Source: Phalacrocorax aristotelis (Eukaryota > Chordata > Aves > Suliformes > Phalacrocoracidae). From it: DNA of 64,000 nt. Below, one piece after another: positions 39,201-45,921 of this stretch. Below the pieces are notes generated by a model. It searched no databases. It was given only the letters and a program-made list of their open reading frames with translations, and was not told where the DNA came from. The stretch spans positions 6,873,182 to 6,937,181 of the forward strand of contig NC_134288.1 of NCBI RefSeq assembly GCF_949628215.1, in the 5' to 3' direction. Position numbers and translations under genes: made by a program. The first letter of the stretch is position 1, and every line of letters begins with the position of its first letter.

Positions 39201-42200
39201 CCCTTCTGACTCCGACACCTCTGTCTCCCTGTCTTGGCAGCTCTCCGAAGGGAAGATGATGGAGAGGAGGAAGAAGATTGCCCTGGAGCTTTCAGAGCTG
39301 GTTATCTATTGCCGACCTGTGCCCTTCGACGAAGAGAGTGAGCATCTGCTGGTCTGGTGTTCACCGCAGGCAATCACAATGGCATTACAGACCCCATGTT
39401 GTGACCTGAGGTGCTGCTTTGGCTAGATCTCAGCAGAGGGCAGGTGTCTGAAGCAAGTTGGAACCAGTTTAAATTGGAGGTCTGGAAATCTCCTTCTCCA
39501 GAGGGTGGAAGTTACCTTCCCCATCCCTCTGTTGCTGGGATCTGTCACTATCCAGAGCAGCTGCCCAGTGGGGCTGGGGAGCATCATGCCTGATCACCAA
39601 GAATGGTTTTGATGCTTTCACCCAGGAAATACCCACCAGGGCAGAACAGGGTCTGCACAACCTGGTGGTGGCTCAGCCAGGGGAGGAGAGGACTGTGTTG
39701 AAGGGGCCTGGGGTGGTTGAAGTGTCTGGAAAGGGAATGTGCTCCTGGCTTATGCTGCGCTGTTTCCTCCCAGAGATCGGCACAGAGAGGGCCTGTTACC
39801 GAGATATGTCCTCCTTCCCCGAGACTAAGGCAGAAAAGTATGTCAACAAGATCAAAGGCAAGAAATTCCTGCAGTACAACCGCCTGCAGCTCTCCCGCAT
39901 CTACCCCAAGGGCCAGCGCCTTGACTCCTCCAACTACGACCCCCTGCCCATGTGGATCTGCGGCAGTCAGCTGGTAGCACTCAACTTCCAGACCCCAGGT
40001 GAGGGCAGCAGGCAGGGAAGGTGGGCAGGCTCTTGGGGTACCCTGAGCCTCCTCCTAGCCACCTGCCTGCAGCCCTGCTAACCTGGTCCTGGCAAATGGC
40101 GGGTCTAGGAGGGGCTCTGCAGGGAGCAAGACCTGGTGTTCATGTCCAGGTGTGTGGTTCCCACAGAGGGCTGGATTGACCCAGGGAGCTGGGCTGAGCC
40201 AGGAGGTTGTGATGCCATGAGGACAAGATGAGATGGAGACAAAGCGGGGAGTTCCCCCAAGGTCCCTGGTGACAGGCAGGGGAGGTACCAAAGGGGATGG
40301 TGCAGCCCCAGCCTTGGGACACCAGCTGGTTGCAGGGTCTGAGTCCAGCTGGCTGCTCTGCTCACCTTGCCCCAGCTTCCACTCCTGCTCGTGCCATGCA
40401 GTCCAGCCTTGCCCTTTCCCTGGCTCCTGCCAAACCCTGCTGTGAGCCCACTCAGCTCACCAACCCACCAGAAGACTACCTGCCTCTTTTTCCTTGCTGG
40501 CTTTTTCATTCCTTCTGTGAATTCAAGCATCTCGCGGGGCATTTTGGCAAACGCTAGAGCCAGCACAAGGAAAGCTAAAAGGAGAGGGAGGAAAAGTACT
40601 ACCCGTGCTGTAGTGGGTAGTTGGGCAGACCATGCATAAGAAAGTCACCCCCTGGCTCCAGCACATGCTGCACGAGGCATTGCCAAGGGTCCCTTTGCAC
40701 CAATTGGGGAGGCACCAATAATCCAGGTGGCTTGGGGAAATGGCACAGGGTCTCCTCCCTCCATCTCCTGCCTGTGCTCTCCAGACAAGCCTATGCAGAT
40801 GAACCAGGCCTTGTTCATGTCCAGTGGCCAGTGTGGGTACGTCTTGCAGCCGACCAACATGCGGGATGACATCTTTGACCCCTTCGACAAAAGCACGCTG
40901 CGGGGTGTTGAGCCGCTCTCCATCTCCATTGAGGTCAGTTCCTCCTCCCAGCGTGGGAGGAAGACGGGGTCAGGACCGGGCAGTTATACCGAGCTTGGGG
41001 TGATGCAATGGTTTTTCTGGGTTCCTGGCCTCTGTCTGCAGCTGCTCCTCACCAAATCTCTCAGTCTCTGCCTAAGAGCTGTCCCCCAGCACAGACTTGG
41101 AGAGGGGAAGACCCATGGGTGCTGCTGAGGGAAGTGCCATCAACCTCCCCGGGTGCCTGGAGAGGAATAGCAGGAGCATCCCTGGCTGCTCCCCCCAGAA
41201 CCCCTCCTGCCTGGGGCCCCCGTGCCGGCAGGTGGCATCCATGAGCCACGGAGGTGGCATCCCTGTCCCCAGAGCTTCTCCAGGACTGCCCAAGTACATG
41301 ATGGCTCCCAACAGGATAATATAAGAGCTGTGCCTTGTCCCCTCCTTGTCACTCAGTTGCTTGAGGCTCGATGTTTCTATGTCCCCTTGCTCGTAGTCCC
41401 TGTCAGGAAGATGCTCGAGGTCAGAGCAGACTTTTCAGGCCGTTTCTGTGTTTCACTGCCTGTGATGATAGGAGATGGGGGGGCGCTGCTGGTGGGGGAT
41501 ACCGGAGGACGGACTGCAGATGCTCATTGAATCTTTTCCTTCCTGGATGGCAGGACTGGGGCTGAACCATTCCTGTGTCTGTCAGCTCACGGAGCTGCAC
41601 AGCAGAGGCTCTGCAGGGGTATGAGGCAGCTTGCCAGACAAAGCTCCTGGAGGGATGGGAAGGCTGTGGCTGTGCCAAACCAGATGGCTTTCATGTTTGG
41701 ACCAGCCTGTACAGGCATCCCTAGTGGTCTCGGAGACGAGCTATAGGTCAGCAGTCTCCTTTCCAAGTCCCTTCAGCTCAAGCAGACCTTGGGGAGGGGG
41801 CAGGGGTGATCCTGCCTTTAGGTGCTCCCAGGTTTCTGACCAAACATACAAACTGCAGCTCCTCTGAGGCCACTTCTGTATCGGAGTAGTCCCACCTAAG
41901 TAGGCCACAGCCTTTCTCAGCGAGGACACCTCAGCATGTCCCATCTGCACCACTGACCCCATATCCCCTGTCTCCCTAAAATCCCCGGGCTCCATTTCTG
42001 TGCATCGTCTGTTTTCCAAACTCTTCCTGCATCTTGGAATGCAGCTGCAACCACCAGGTGTCAAGAGTCACCGTGTTGTACCCTGTCACTGTCTCCTTTA
42101 AGAGACGGTCTGATCCCTTTGTCCTCTGGCAAAACTGCCCGATGTCCCCACCAAAGCCAGCTTTCACGGATGGAGAAGCTGTCTGGAGCCCAGCATGACT

Positions 42201-44883
42201 CAAAGCACATGATCCAGCGTTGGCAGCACGTCCTTCCCCTGCAACAGCAGCGTGCTGACAGCACGCTGGAGTGACATATGGCCACTGGCAAGAGGGAGCT
42301 GGGATTTCGTTCTCCTGCAAGGAAGCAGGTTGTCATTTGAGTTGCGCGCAGACTGTGTTGTGAACAGGAGGCAGAGCAGCAGCAGAGAGCAGTTCCTTTT
42401 TGTCCTCAAGCCAAGGCAGGACAGCAGAGAAGTTTAGGCAAAGAAGGGGGTGTCTCTGCAGGCAAGGGACGGTGTCTCGGCTTGACAGCCCAGCTCCACC
42501 TTGGCAGGCTGGAGAAGGGATGCTGTGGTCCCAGGCCTGGCTGTGCAGGCAGCAGACAGGAACCTGGGGCAGTTCAGCTGCCTTTTTTTTTATGGCTTGC
42601 ACATCAAATCGGTGATCGGTAACACCACAGTAGCTTCCAGGGGTGGGAACTGTTTTTCTTCAAGAGGCAACCTGGGCTGGGCTGGCTGTCAGTGTCTCTT
42701 CTCTCCCCAGTGAGCAGAGCCAGAATGATTTATTTGGAAAGAAAATACCTTGGTGTGCAAAAAAAGTTTGGTTTGGGGGTTTTTTTCCTTTGCTCCCATC
42801 TCTTACCAAGTCTCTCCTGCACTCTGCCCAGGTCTTGGGGGCGCGGCACCTTCCCAAAAATGGAAGGGGAATCGTTTGTCCTTTTGTGGAGGTGGAGGTG
42901 TCCGGTGCCGAGTACGACAATGCTAAGCAGAAAACCGAGATCGTGGGTGAGTGGGTTAGCGAAGGGAGAGGGAGGCACCATTGCTCCTGACTGTGGCGTG
43001 AGCCGTGGGCATTGCAGCAAAGCCTGGCCCCGGGGCGGGGGCTGCTCCCGTGCCGCCCGTGAGCTTGGCATCAGCGCAGCGGGCAGCGGTGGCCATGGTG
43101 GGGCTGCCCATTGACAGCGGTGTTTTCTGACTAGCGGACAACGGCCTGAACCCTGTCTGGACCCCGAAGCAGTTCCACTTTCACGTCAGCAACCCCGACT
43201 TTGCCTTCCTCCGCTTCGTGGTGTATGAGGAGGACATGTTCAGTGATGAGAACTTCCTGGCTCAGGCCACCTTCCTGGTGAAAGGCTTGAAGACGGGTAA
43301 AGCGCTTGGGGAAGCAAGGAGTGGGTGTCATGGTAGTCCTCACCAGTTTGCTAACTGCATTGTTAGCTGGGGAGATGCTGAGTTTCAAGGGAGAATGCTG
43401 CCAGTCCCTCCTATCCCCATGACAGGTCACATCCCCAGCCAGGTAAAGGAAGGAAGAAGCCATTTGCTAGCATCCTTTGGGGCCAACTGCCACTTGAGGA
43501 GAGCTGGGGTGGGGTGGGGTGTGGAGAAGATGACCTCAAGTTCTGTGCCAGGGGACCGACACGTTATTGCCTGTGCCTCGAGTGATGCCAAGGGCTCTCT
43601 CTGCCATAGGTTTCCGGGCTGTACCCCTGAAGAACAACTACAGCGAGAACCTGGAGCTGGCTTCCTTGCTTATCAAGATAGACATTTTCCCTAGCAAGGT
43701 AAGGACATGAGAGTCCTGCTCCGCTTGCCCCCGCAGCAGCACGGCTCTGCACCACCGGTGGGTCGGTGCAGTGAAGCGCGGTGTTGCCTGGCCTGACCGT
43801 GTGCAGGACAGCCTAGTTTTCAGCGCTGCACTGTAGTGATGCATGCACAGCTGGCAGGGTGGCAAGTGTTGAACCCTCCTGCAGCGCGTCAGGGTGATTC
43901 AGGCAGGGCCCTGCCTGGGCTGCATTTGGCTGGCCTGGAAATCCCTTCAGCAAAAGCTGAAAGAGGCAGAGTTGCGCGGTCCCAGTCCCTGTCTGCGCTC
44001 CGGGGAAGTTATAGCTCAGTATCACGGAGCCCGGCTGGCCCAGGGCTGTCTGCGTTGGCATAAGCAGAGGGCAGAGCTCTCTCAGAGACAGCTGTTTCTT
44101 TTATTTCTTCCTTTAAAATGATGTTGGATGGAGCCAGTGATGTTTGTTAAAGACAGAGCAGCTGCACGTTGCAAACCCTGAGACCCCGTGAGCCCTGCAG
44201 CAGACTGCTTTTACTATGAGACATACACTTTGAAATCCCAAGCCCTTTACTAGATTTTTTTTTTTCCTTCCAATCAAAGCAGGAGAATGGTGAAATAAAT
44301 CTCTTCAGTGCTTCAGCCCTACGGGAACGAGCAGGGGATGCTTCCAGTCAGCTGCTGGCGAGCAGAGGCAGAGAGGGGTCCTTTGACTTGCGGTACCAGC
44401 AGCCCTTTGAGGACTTCCGTGTGTCGCAGGAGCAGCTAGCTGACCACTTCGAGAGCCGGGAGCGAAGGTATGCCGGTGCTCGTTGAGTTCTTCCCAGCAT
44501 GAGACCCCTCCCCAGCATTCAGTGTCCTTGTTGCAGGCTGATAAACACAGCCTCCCACTAACCCAGAGCAGAGCTGCAGCCTTGTTTGCCATGTGGAAAC
44601 CCTAAATTTCAGCATGAAAGCTGTGACAGTCCTTGGGGGAGTCACTGCTTTGGGGTTCATGGGAGTAGGGGGTGGGACAAGGAGCTGCCACCCTGCACCC
44701 AGTGGCACTTTCCCTTGGCTTGGGGGATGTGCTGAGCCCCTGCTTTACTCCTGCAGGGCAGCTTTTCACACTGGAGCATTGCCCTCAATCATCCCTTGGT
44801 CACCCTCAGCTGTGTCCCCCCTCTCTGTGCCCCCCTGCAGGGTACTGCGGAGGACCCGGGTCAACGGGGACAACCGGCTGTAG
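18086..44883 (+). CDS. PLCG1: Phospholipase C gamma 1, exons 2-32 (5' partial)
   Basis: This gene encodes the phosphoinositide phospholipase that cleaves PIP2 to diacylglycerol and IP3 at the plasma membrane after recruitment to activated receptor tyrosine kinases. Thirty-one exons with GT-AG introns join in frame to 1214 residues, equivalent to human 73-1290. Domain order is PH (partial), EF-hands, X box, half PH, SH2, SH2, SH3, half PH, Y box, C2 and tail. Catalytic residues matching human H335, N336, E365, D367, H380 and E414 are all present. So are the SH2 phosphotyrosine-binding arginines and the regulatory tyrosines Y771, Y775, Y783 and Y1253. Exon 1 and the start codon lie off the left edge. 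The only net length change from human is minus 4 residues at the exon 7/8 junction. PLCG2 is excluded by the near-identity to PLCG1, including the C-terminal [10 protein letters not shown]. Residue numbers in the exon entries are human equivalents; the comparison is from memory. Confidence 0.98.
18239..19390 (+). other. PLCG1: PLCG1 intron 2
   Basis: A 1.15-kb intron with a GTAAAG donor and a CCACAG acceptor. I see no gene or repeat inside it. Confidence 0.85.
19391..19484 (+). CDS. PLCG1: PLCG1 exon 3 (end of PH domain)
   Basis: Encodes A124 to R155, read as [16 protein letters not shown] followed by [13 protein letters not shown]. This is the C-terminal helix of the N-terminal PH domain, with its characteristic tryptophan. 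The start has two bases and the end has two bases of split codons; the donor is GTGAGG. Confidence 0.96.
19515..19526 (+). repeat. Poly-C run (C12)
   Basis: Twelve consecutive C bases just inside PLCG1 intron 3. It is a simple homopolymer with no evident function and is prone to sequencing length error. Confidence 0.9.
20060..20107 (+). CDS. PLCG1: PLCG1 exon 4 (EF-hand region)
   Basis: A 48-bp exon encoding [15 protein letters not shown] with split arginines at both ends (155-171). It starts the EF-hand array between the PH domain and the catalytic core. The acceptor is ATTTAG and the donor is GTAAGA. Confidence 0.95.
20655..20701 (+). repeat. Short tandem duplication, 29-bp period
   Basis: The motif AGGAGAT(T/A)AGGGAAGGGA occurs twice, starting at 20655 and 20684, with one mismatch. 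It is a local duplication inside PLCG1 intron 4. Confidence 0.7.
21977..22055 (+). mobile_element. CR1 LINE 3' tail, sense fragment
   Basis: The stretch reads GGTTGGACTCGATGATCTT, then CTTTCCAACCTGAACAATTC and ends in CTATGGTTCTATGAT. This is the hallmark 3' UTR and octamer tail of avian CR1 retroposons, here in + orientation. Only about 80 bp remain, so it is a heavily 5'-truncated insertion in PLCG1 intron 4. Confidence 0.9.
23593..23617 (+). repeat. Poly-T run (T25) with pyrimidine flank
   Basis: Twenty-five T bases followed by a further mixed C/T run to about 23647. It lies in PLCG1 intron 4. CR1 elements do not end in poly-A, so the tract is not explained by them. Confidence 0.9.
25053..25137 (+). 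CDS. PLCG1: PLCG1 exon 5 (EF-hand region)
   Basis: Encodes R171 to A199, including [19 protein letters not shown] and MRFLRERLA. The open phase fits the AG left by exon 4. The acceptor is GAGCCAG and the donor is GTGAGT; the exon ends on a codon boundary. Confidence 0.96.
25138..26805 (+). other. PLCG1: PLCG1 intron 5, containing an antisense CR1
   Basis: A 1.7-kb intron, about half of which is the CR1 element at 25566-26412. The remainder (25138-25565 and 26413-26805) shows no recognisable feature. Confidence 0.85.
25566..26412 (-). mobile_element. CR1 LINE, 5'-truncated and frameshifted
   Basis: Read on the - strand, this is the 3' part of a CR1 non-LTR retrotransposon. It has the end of the reverse transcriptase reading frame ([42 protein letters not shown]) and then [18 protein letters not shown] and [15 protein letters not shown] in another frame. 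It finishes with the 3' terminal CCATTCTGTGATTCTATG. The coding remnant lies in at least two frames with a break near 26000 and another near 25800. Most of the element, including the endonuclease and most of the transcriptase, is missing, so it cannot be active. It sits antisense in PLCG1 intron 5. The right (5') boundary is approximate. Confidence 0.95.
26806..26889 (+). CDS. PLCG1: PLCG1 exon 6 (EF-hand region)
   Basis: Encodes residues 200-227 in phase 0, [20 protein letters not shown] then LMFSAQKM. Matches the mammalian EF-hand segment closely. The acceptor is GCCACAG and the donor is GTAAGT. Confidence 0.96.
26890..27220 (+). other. PLCG1: PLCG1 intron 6
   Basis: 331 bp with a consensus donor and a TTTTGCAG acceptor. 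Nothing else is seen in it. Confidence 0.85.
27221..27243 (+). CDS. PLCG1: PLCG1 exon 7 (23-nt micro-exon)
   Basis: Encodes MDIPFLE plus two bases of an arginine codon. The acceptor TTTTGCAG is strong, but the donor GTGGAT is weak (no consensus at +3 to +6). Phase is kept when joined to exon 8. By recall the mammalian exon is 3 nt longer. No other donor nearby gives an in-frame join. Confidence 0.82.
27244..28434 (+). other. PLCG1: PLCG1 intron 7
   Basis: A 1.2-kb intron. It contains a possible degraded CR1 fragment around 27795-27850. Otherwise nothing is recognised. Confidence 0.8.
27795..27850 (-). mobile_element. Possible degraded CR1 fragment
   Basis: The + strand text GGCAGGGACCTCAGCAGACC, then ATCTTGGTTCATCCCTCTGC, resembles the antisense of the CR1 3' region (compare GGGACATTTAGAGGCCATC in the clear copy at 25600). 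Many mismatches are present and the borders are uncertain. Confidence 0.4.
28435..28507 (+). CDS. PLCG1: PLCG1 exon 8 (EF-hand region)
   Basis: Joined to exon 7 it reads [20 protein letters not shown] then EYQR, equivalent to human about 240-263. The segment before GER is shorter than in mammals: together exons 7 and 8 lack 4 residues. The acceptor CTTTTCAG and donor GTGAGC are good. Confidence 0.92.
28508..29555 (+). other. PLCG1: PLCG1 intron 8
   Basis: A 1.05-kb intron with consensus ends. I see no gene, repeat or other structure in it. Confidence 0.85.
29556..29657 (+). CDS. PLCG1: PLCG1 exon 9 (EF-hand region)
   Basis: Phase-0 exon of 34 codons (264-297): [20 protein letters not shown] then [14 protein letters not shown]. 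It is the last EF-hand segment before the catalytic barrel. Confidence 0.96.
29658..30423 (+). other. PLCG1: PLCG1 intron 9
   Basis: 766 bp of unique intronic sequence, with a consensus donor (GTAAGA) and a CTGAGCAG acceptor. Nothing further is recognised. Confidence 0.85.
30424..30542 (+). CDS. PLCG1: PLCG1 exon 10 (start of X box, H335)
   Basis: Encodes 298-337, beginning [19 protein letters not shown] and ending [15 protein letters not shown]. It contains the first catalytic histidine (H335) and the calcium-ligand asparagine N336 of the PI-PLC X box. The exon ends with two bases of Thr337; the donor is GTAAGG. Confidence 0.97.
30543..31368 (+). other. PLCG1: PLCG1 intron 10
   Basis: 826 bp of intron; no feature recognised. 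The acceptor is CGTGAAAG, an AAG-type 3' splice site with a weak pyrimidine tract. Confidence 0.8.
31369..31454 (+). CDS. PLCG1: PLCG1 exon 11 (X box, E365)
   Basis: Encodes [16 protein letters not shown] and then [12 protein letters not shown], residues 337-366 with split codons. E365 is a calcium ligand of the active site. The acceptor ends AAAG and the donor is GTGAGT. Confidence 0.96.
31455..31784 (+). other. PLCG1: PLCG1 intron 11
   Basis: 330 bp with a consensus donor and a CTTTCAG acceptor; nothing else seen. Confidence 0.85.
31785..31905 (+). CDS. PLCG1: PLCG1 exon 12 (X box, D367 and H380)
   Basis: Encodes [20 protein letters not shown] and [20 protein letters not shown]367 (calcium ligand) and H380 (second catalytic histidine) are present. 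It ends with GA of codon 406. Confidence 0.97.
31906..32346 (+). other. PLCG1: PLCG1 intron 12
   Basis: 441 bp with a GTGAGT donor and a pyrimidine tract before CCCAG. No other feature is recognised. Confidence 0.85.
32347..32515 (+). CDS. PLCG1: PLCG1 exon 13 (X box, E414)
   Basis: Encodes residues 406-462: [33 protein letters not shown] and [17 protein letters not shown]414 (calcium ligand) lies in SIEDHC. It ends the X half of the TIM barrel. The donor is GTGAAC. Confidence 0.97.
32516..32966 (+). other. PLCG1: PLCG1 intron 13
   Basis: 451 bp of intron, ending in TCCCACAG. No feature is recognised. Confidence 0.85.
32967..33089 (+). CDS. PLCG1: PLCG1 exon 14 (first half of split PH)
   Basis: A 41-codon phase-0 exon: [16 protein letters not shown], then [20 protein letters not shown] and PINH. 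It links the X box to the regulatory insert and begins the split PH domain. Confidence 0.97.
33090..33993 (+). other. PLCG1: PLCG1 intron 14
   Basis: 904 bp, AT-richer than its neighbours. There is a GTACGT donor and a TTCCTTGCAG acceptor; nothing else is recognised. Confidence 0.85.
33994..34095 (+). CDS. PLCG1: PLCG1 exon 15 (split PH)
   Basis: A 34-codon phase-0 exon (504-537): [20 protein letters not shown], then [13 protein letters not shown]. The acidic end leads into the first SH2 domain. Confidence 0.97.
34329..34516 (+). CDS. PLCG1: PLCG1 exon 16 (N-terminal SH2)
   Basis: Encodes 538-600, including [20 protein letters not shown] and [26 protein letters not shown] carries the phosphotyrosine-binding arginine (R586). 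This SH2 binds phosphotyrosines on activated receptors and adaptor proteins. The donor is GTGAGG after TG of a tryptophan codon. Confidence 0.97.
34517..34833 (+). other. PLCG1: PLCG1 intron 16
   Basis: 317 bp. It holds a small imprecise duplication (CCATCTTC-type repeats near 34565-34606). The acceptor is CTTCCACAG. Confidence 0.8.
34834..35034 (+). CDS. PLCG1: PLCG1 exon 17 (end of N-SH2)
   Basis: Encodes 600-667: [40 protein letters not shown] and ending QTNAHESKE. It completes the first SH2 domain and the linker. The donor is GTGAGT after GA. Confidence 0.97.
35035..35505 (+). other. PLCG1: PLCG1 intron 17
   Basis: 471 bp of intron ending in TTTTCTGAAAG. Nothing else is recognised. Confidence 0.85.
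35506..35625 (+). CDS. PLCG1: PLCG1 exon 18 (C-terminal SH2)
   Basis: Encodes [40 protein letters not shown]694 in FLVRKR is the phosphotyrosine-binding arginine. This SH2 makes the autoinhibitory contact that is released when Y783 is phosphorylated (family knowledge). The acceptor is GAAAG. Confidence 0.97.
35626..35938 (+). other. PLCG1: PLCG1 intron 18
   Basis: 313 bp with a GTACGT donor and a CCGCCAG acceptor; no feature recognised. Confidence 0.85.
35939..36119 (+). CDS. PLCG1: PLCG1 exon 19 (end of C-SH2)
   Basis: Encodes 707-767: [40 protein letters not shown] and [17 protein letters not shown]. It is nearly identical to the mammalian sequence and ends on a codon boundary. Confidence 0.97.
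36120..36521 (+). other. PLCG1: PLCG1 intron 19
   Basis: 402 bp with a GTGAGT donor and a CTTTGACAG acceptor. Nothing further is seen. Confidence 0.85.
36522..36599 (+). CDS. PLCG1: PLCG1 exon 20 (Y771, Y775, Y783)
   Basis: A 26-codon phase-0 exon: [20 protein letters not shown] then PMPTFK. It holds the three regulatory tyrosines of the SH2-SH3 linker in mammalian spacing. Phosphorylation of Y783 by receptor or Src/Syk/Tec kinases activates the enzyme (established for the family). Because it is phase 0 on both sides, it could be skipped without a frameshift. Confidence 0.97.
36600..37061 (+). other. PLCG1: PLCG1 intron 20
   Basis: 462 bp of intron with a CCTCATTGCAG acceptor; no feature recognised. 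Confidence 0.85.
37062..37165 (+). CDS. PLCG1: PLCG1 exon 21 (SH3)
   Basis: Encodes 794-828: [38 protein letters not shown] and the tryptophan are SH3 signature positions. This SH3 binds proline-rich partners such as SLP-76, CBL and SOS (family knowledge). Confidence 0.97.
37405..37501 (+). CDS. PLCG1: PLCG1 exon 22 (end of SH3)
   Basis: Encodes [20 protein letters not shown] and then [12 protein letters not shown] (828-860). PSNYV completes the SH3. The ITGPSS stretch differs from the mammalian sequence but keeps the same length. Confidence 0.96.
37621..37631 (+). promoter_or_regulatory. PLCG1: Triple NAG 3' splice acceptor
   Basis: The acceptor region reads CCCAGCAGCAG before CTGGATGAG, giving three in-frame AG choices three bases apart. 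They would add two, one or no glutamine between ERE and LDENSP. Mammals have one residue (His) at this place, so I take the middle site (exon start 37629) as reference. Confidence 0.75.
37629..37698 (+). CDS. PLCG1: PLCG1 exon 23 (second half of split PH)
   Basis: Encodes [20 protein letters not shown] then CQI (861-884), resuming the split PH domain after the SH2-SH2-SH3 insert. The start may also be 37626 or 37632 because of the NAG repeat. The donor is GTGAGT after G. Confidence 0.9.
37699..38530 (+). other. PLCG1: PLCG1 intron 23
   Basis: 832 bp of intron with a CCCCACACAG acceptor. Nothing else is recognised. Confidence 0.85.
38531..38688 (+). CDS. PLCG1: PLCG1 exon 24 (split PH, C-terminal half)
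   Basis: Encodes 884-936: [40 protein letters not shown] and EAAQTADAR. It ends the split PH domain, whose surface binds Rac in the PLCG2 paralogue and the catalytic core in the autoinhibited state. Confidence 0.96.
38689..39240 (+). other. PLCG1: PLCG1 intron 24
   Basis: 552 bp of intron ending in CTTGGCAG; no feature recognised. Confidence 0.85.
39241..39337 (+). CDS. PLCG1: PLCG1 exon 25 (start of Y box)
   Basis: Encodes [32 protein letters not shown] (937-969). It leads into the Y half of the TIM barrel and ends with one base of Lys969. Confidence 0.96.
39338..39773 (+). other. PLCG1: PLCG1 intron 25
   Basis: 436 bp with a GTGAGC donor and a CCTCCCAG acceptor; nothing else is recognised. 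Confidence 0.85.
39774..39998 (+). CDS. PLCG1: PLCG1 exon 26 (Y box core)
   Basis: Encodes 969-1044: [40 protein letters not shown] and [20 protein letters not shown]. It contains the substrate-binding strand region of the Y box and is virtually identical to mammals. It is the largest coding exon of the gene. Confidence 0.97.
39999..40784 (+). other. PLCG1: PLCG1 intron 26
   Basis: 786 bp of intron, acceptor CTCTCCAG. No feature is recognised. Confidence 0.85.
40785..40933 (+). CDS. PLCG1: PLCG1 exon 27 (end of Y box)
   Basis: Encodes 1044-1093: [40 protein letters not shown], ending SISIE. The next exon starts the C2 core. The donor is GTCAGT. Confidence 0.96.
40934..42831 (+). other. PLCG1: PLCG1 intron 27
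   Basis: A 1.9-kb intron. No gene or transposon is recognised in it. The acceptor is CTCTGCCCAG. Confidence 0.85.
42832..42946 (+). CDS. PLCG1: PLCG1 exon 28 (C2 domain)
   Basis: Encodes [38 protein letters not shown] (1094-1132). It is the first part of the C2 domain, which supports calcium-assisted membrane binding. It ends with G of a split Ala codon. Confidence 0.96.
43135..43296 (+). CDS. PLCG1: PLCG1 exon 29 (C2 domain)
   Basis: Encodes [40 protein letters not shown] and [12 protein letters not shown] (1132-1186). The acceptor is CTGACTAG, a TAG type. Confidence 0.96.
43297..43609 (+). other. PLCG1: PLCG1 intron 29
   Basis: 313 bp with a GTAAAG donor and a TGCCATAG acceptor; nothing else is recognised. 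Confidence 0.85.
43610..43698 (+). CDS. PLCG1: PLCG1 exon 30 (end of C2)
   Basis: Encodes [29 protein letters not shown] (1186-1215) and ends in phase 0. It closes the C2 domain. Confidence 0.96.
43699..44282 (+). other. PLCG1: PLCG1 intron 30
   Basis: 584 bp of intron with a GTAAGG donor; the acceptor is CAAAGCAG. No feature is recognised. Confidence 0.85.
44283..44467 (+). CDS. PLCG1: PLCG1 exon 31 (C-terminal tail)
   Basis: Encodes 1216-1277: [40 protein letters not shown] text and DHFESRERR. Read directly, the tail has [18 protein letters not shown], keeping the PKA/PKC serine (S1248) and Y1253. The early part is more diverged than the catalytic domain, as is usual for this tail. Confidence 0.95.
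44468..44840 (+). other. PLCG1: PLCG1 intron 31
   Basis: 373 bp with a GTATGC donor and a CCCCTGCAG acceptor; no feature recognised. Confidence 0.85.
44841..44883 (+). CDS. PLCG1: PLCG1 exon 32, C terminus and stop
   Basis: Completes a split arginine, then [13 protein letters not shown] and TAG at 44881-44883. The end is identical to mammals over [11 protein letters not shown]. The exon continues as 3' UTR. Confidence 0.97.
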
Positions 44884-45476
44884 CCCATCTCGGCAGGCGA
44901 AAGCACCTCCAGTGCTTGTGAATCTCACGGCACGCTGTGAACTGGTTTCTATGGAAACGGCACTGCTATGGCCTACTTTCAGGCAGCTTTTCCAGTTTCT
45001 CTGCTGAAGGGTGTTCCAGTGGAGAACTAAAAAAAAAAAAATTGGAAAGAAAACCAAACCAAACCCCCTAACTAACCCCAAACATCCACCAACCTTCACC
45101 ATCAAGCCCTTAACGAAGCGCAACGGTCCATACAGCCTGCCGGCCGCCGAGGTGAGACACAAAACTGTCTATAATCGCAAGGACAGAGACCCACAAAACC
45201 CCAGCCAGCCCTCTGCCGTCGCTGCTCTGCCTGTATTCCTGGAGATCCCGCTCCCGTGCAGCTGCCGGAGGCCCTTTGCAGGCATCCTTTGCTGTACCCA
45301 TTCCCAGAGCGCCGGGCTGGGCGGGGGGACTTAAGCGACCAAGGCAGCACATATCTCTGTCCTGGCGGCATCGCACCTACCTACCTGTATAGCCACTGCC
45401 TATGGGCCCAGTAGTGAAACTCTATGTTTACAAGGCCGCTCTAGCTTTAAACGACAATAAAAGTGTCAGTATTACA
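44884..45476 (+). other. PLCG1: PLCG1 3' UTR
   Basis: About 590 bp from the stop codon to a predicted cleavage point shortly after the AATAAA at 45456. It contains an A13 run (45029-45041) and a C/A-rich stretch (about 45052-45105). The cleavage point is inferred, not seen. Confidence 0.8.
45456..45461 (+). promoter_or_regulatory. PLCG1: PLCG1 polyadenylation signal AATAAA
   Basis: A canonical hexamer about 570 bp after the stop. A GT-rich downstream element (TGTGTGGTGGCTCAGGTGTC) follows 17 bases later, which is the expected arrangement. Confidence 0.88.
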
Positions 45477-45904
45477 TGTGTGGTGGCTCAGGTGTCTGAC
45501 AGTTTGCGGCCTTGCCTGGGCAGGGGCTACGCTGCTCTATCCTTCCTCCTGGCTTTAGGGAGTCTTGCAGCTACTGGGGGAAAAATAACCAGGCGCAGCC
45601 CCAGGTTTAATGTTGATCACTCAAAATATGGGTAAAACAAGGGTATGTGCTACAGCTGACTGTGCTTTTCTGAACTGGACTGGGACGAGCAGTGACTCGC
45701 ACTCATGGCCTCACCCCGCAGGTAAGTTGTTGTGCTTTTAAGATCAACGTGAGGGTTGTGACCGAGCATTCCCCGCTCCTGGACACGCAAACATCTCCCT
45801 GCAGCGGGCGGCTCTTGCCATCCCCCTCCATTAGCAGCAGGCACTTCAGCACCCCACGCCCCGTGGGCTTCCCCAACCCCGAGTGCAATCACCAGTTGAC
45901 TCAC
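45477..45904. other. PLCG1-ZHX3 intergenic gap
   Basis: About 430 bp between the predicted cleavage sites of the convergent genes. It contains downstream GT-rich elements for both poly(A) signals and nothing else recognised. Confidence 0.75.
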
Positions 45905-45921
45905 GTTTGTCTTTTACTCTC

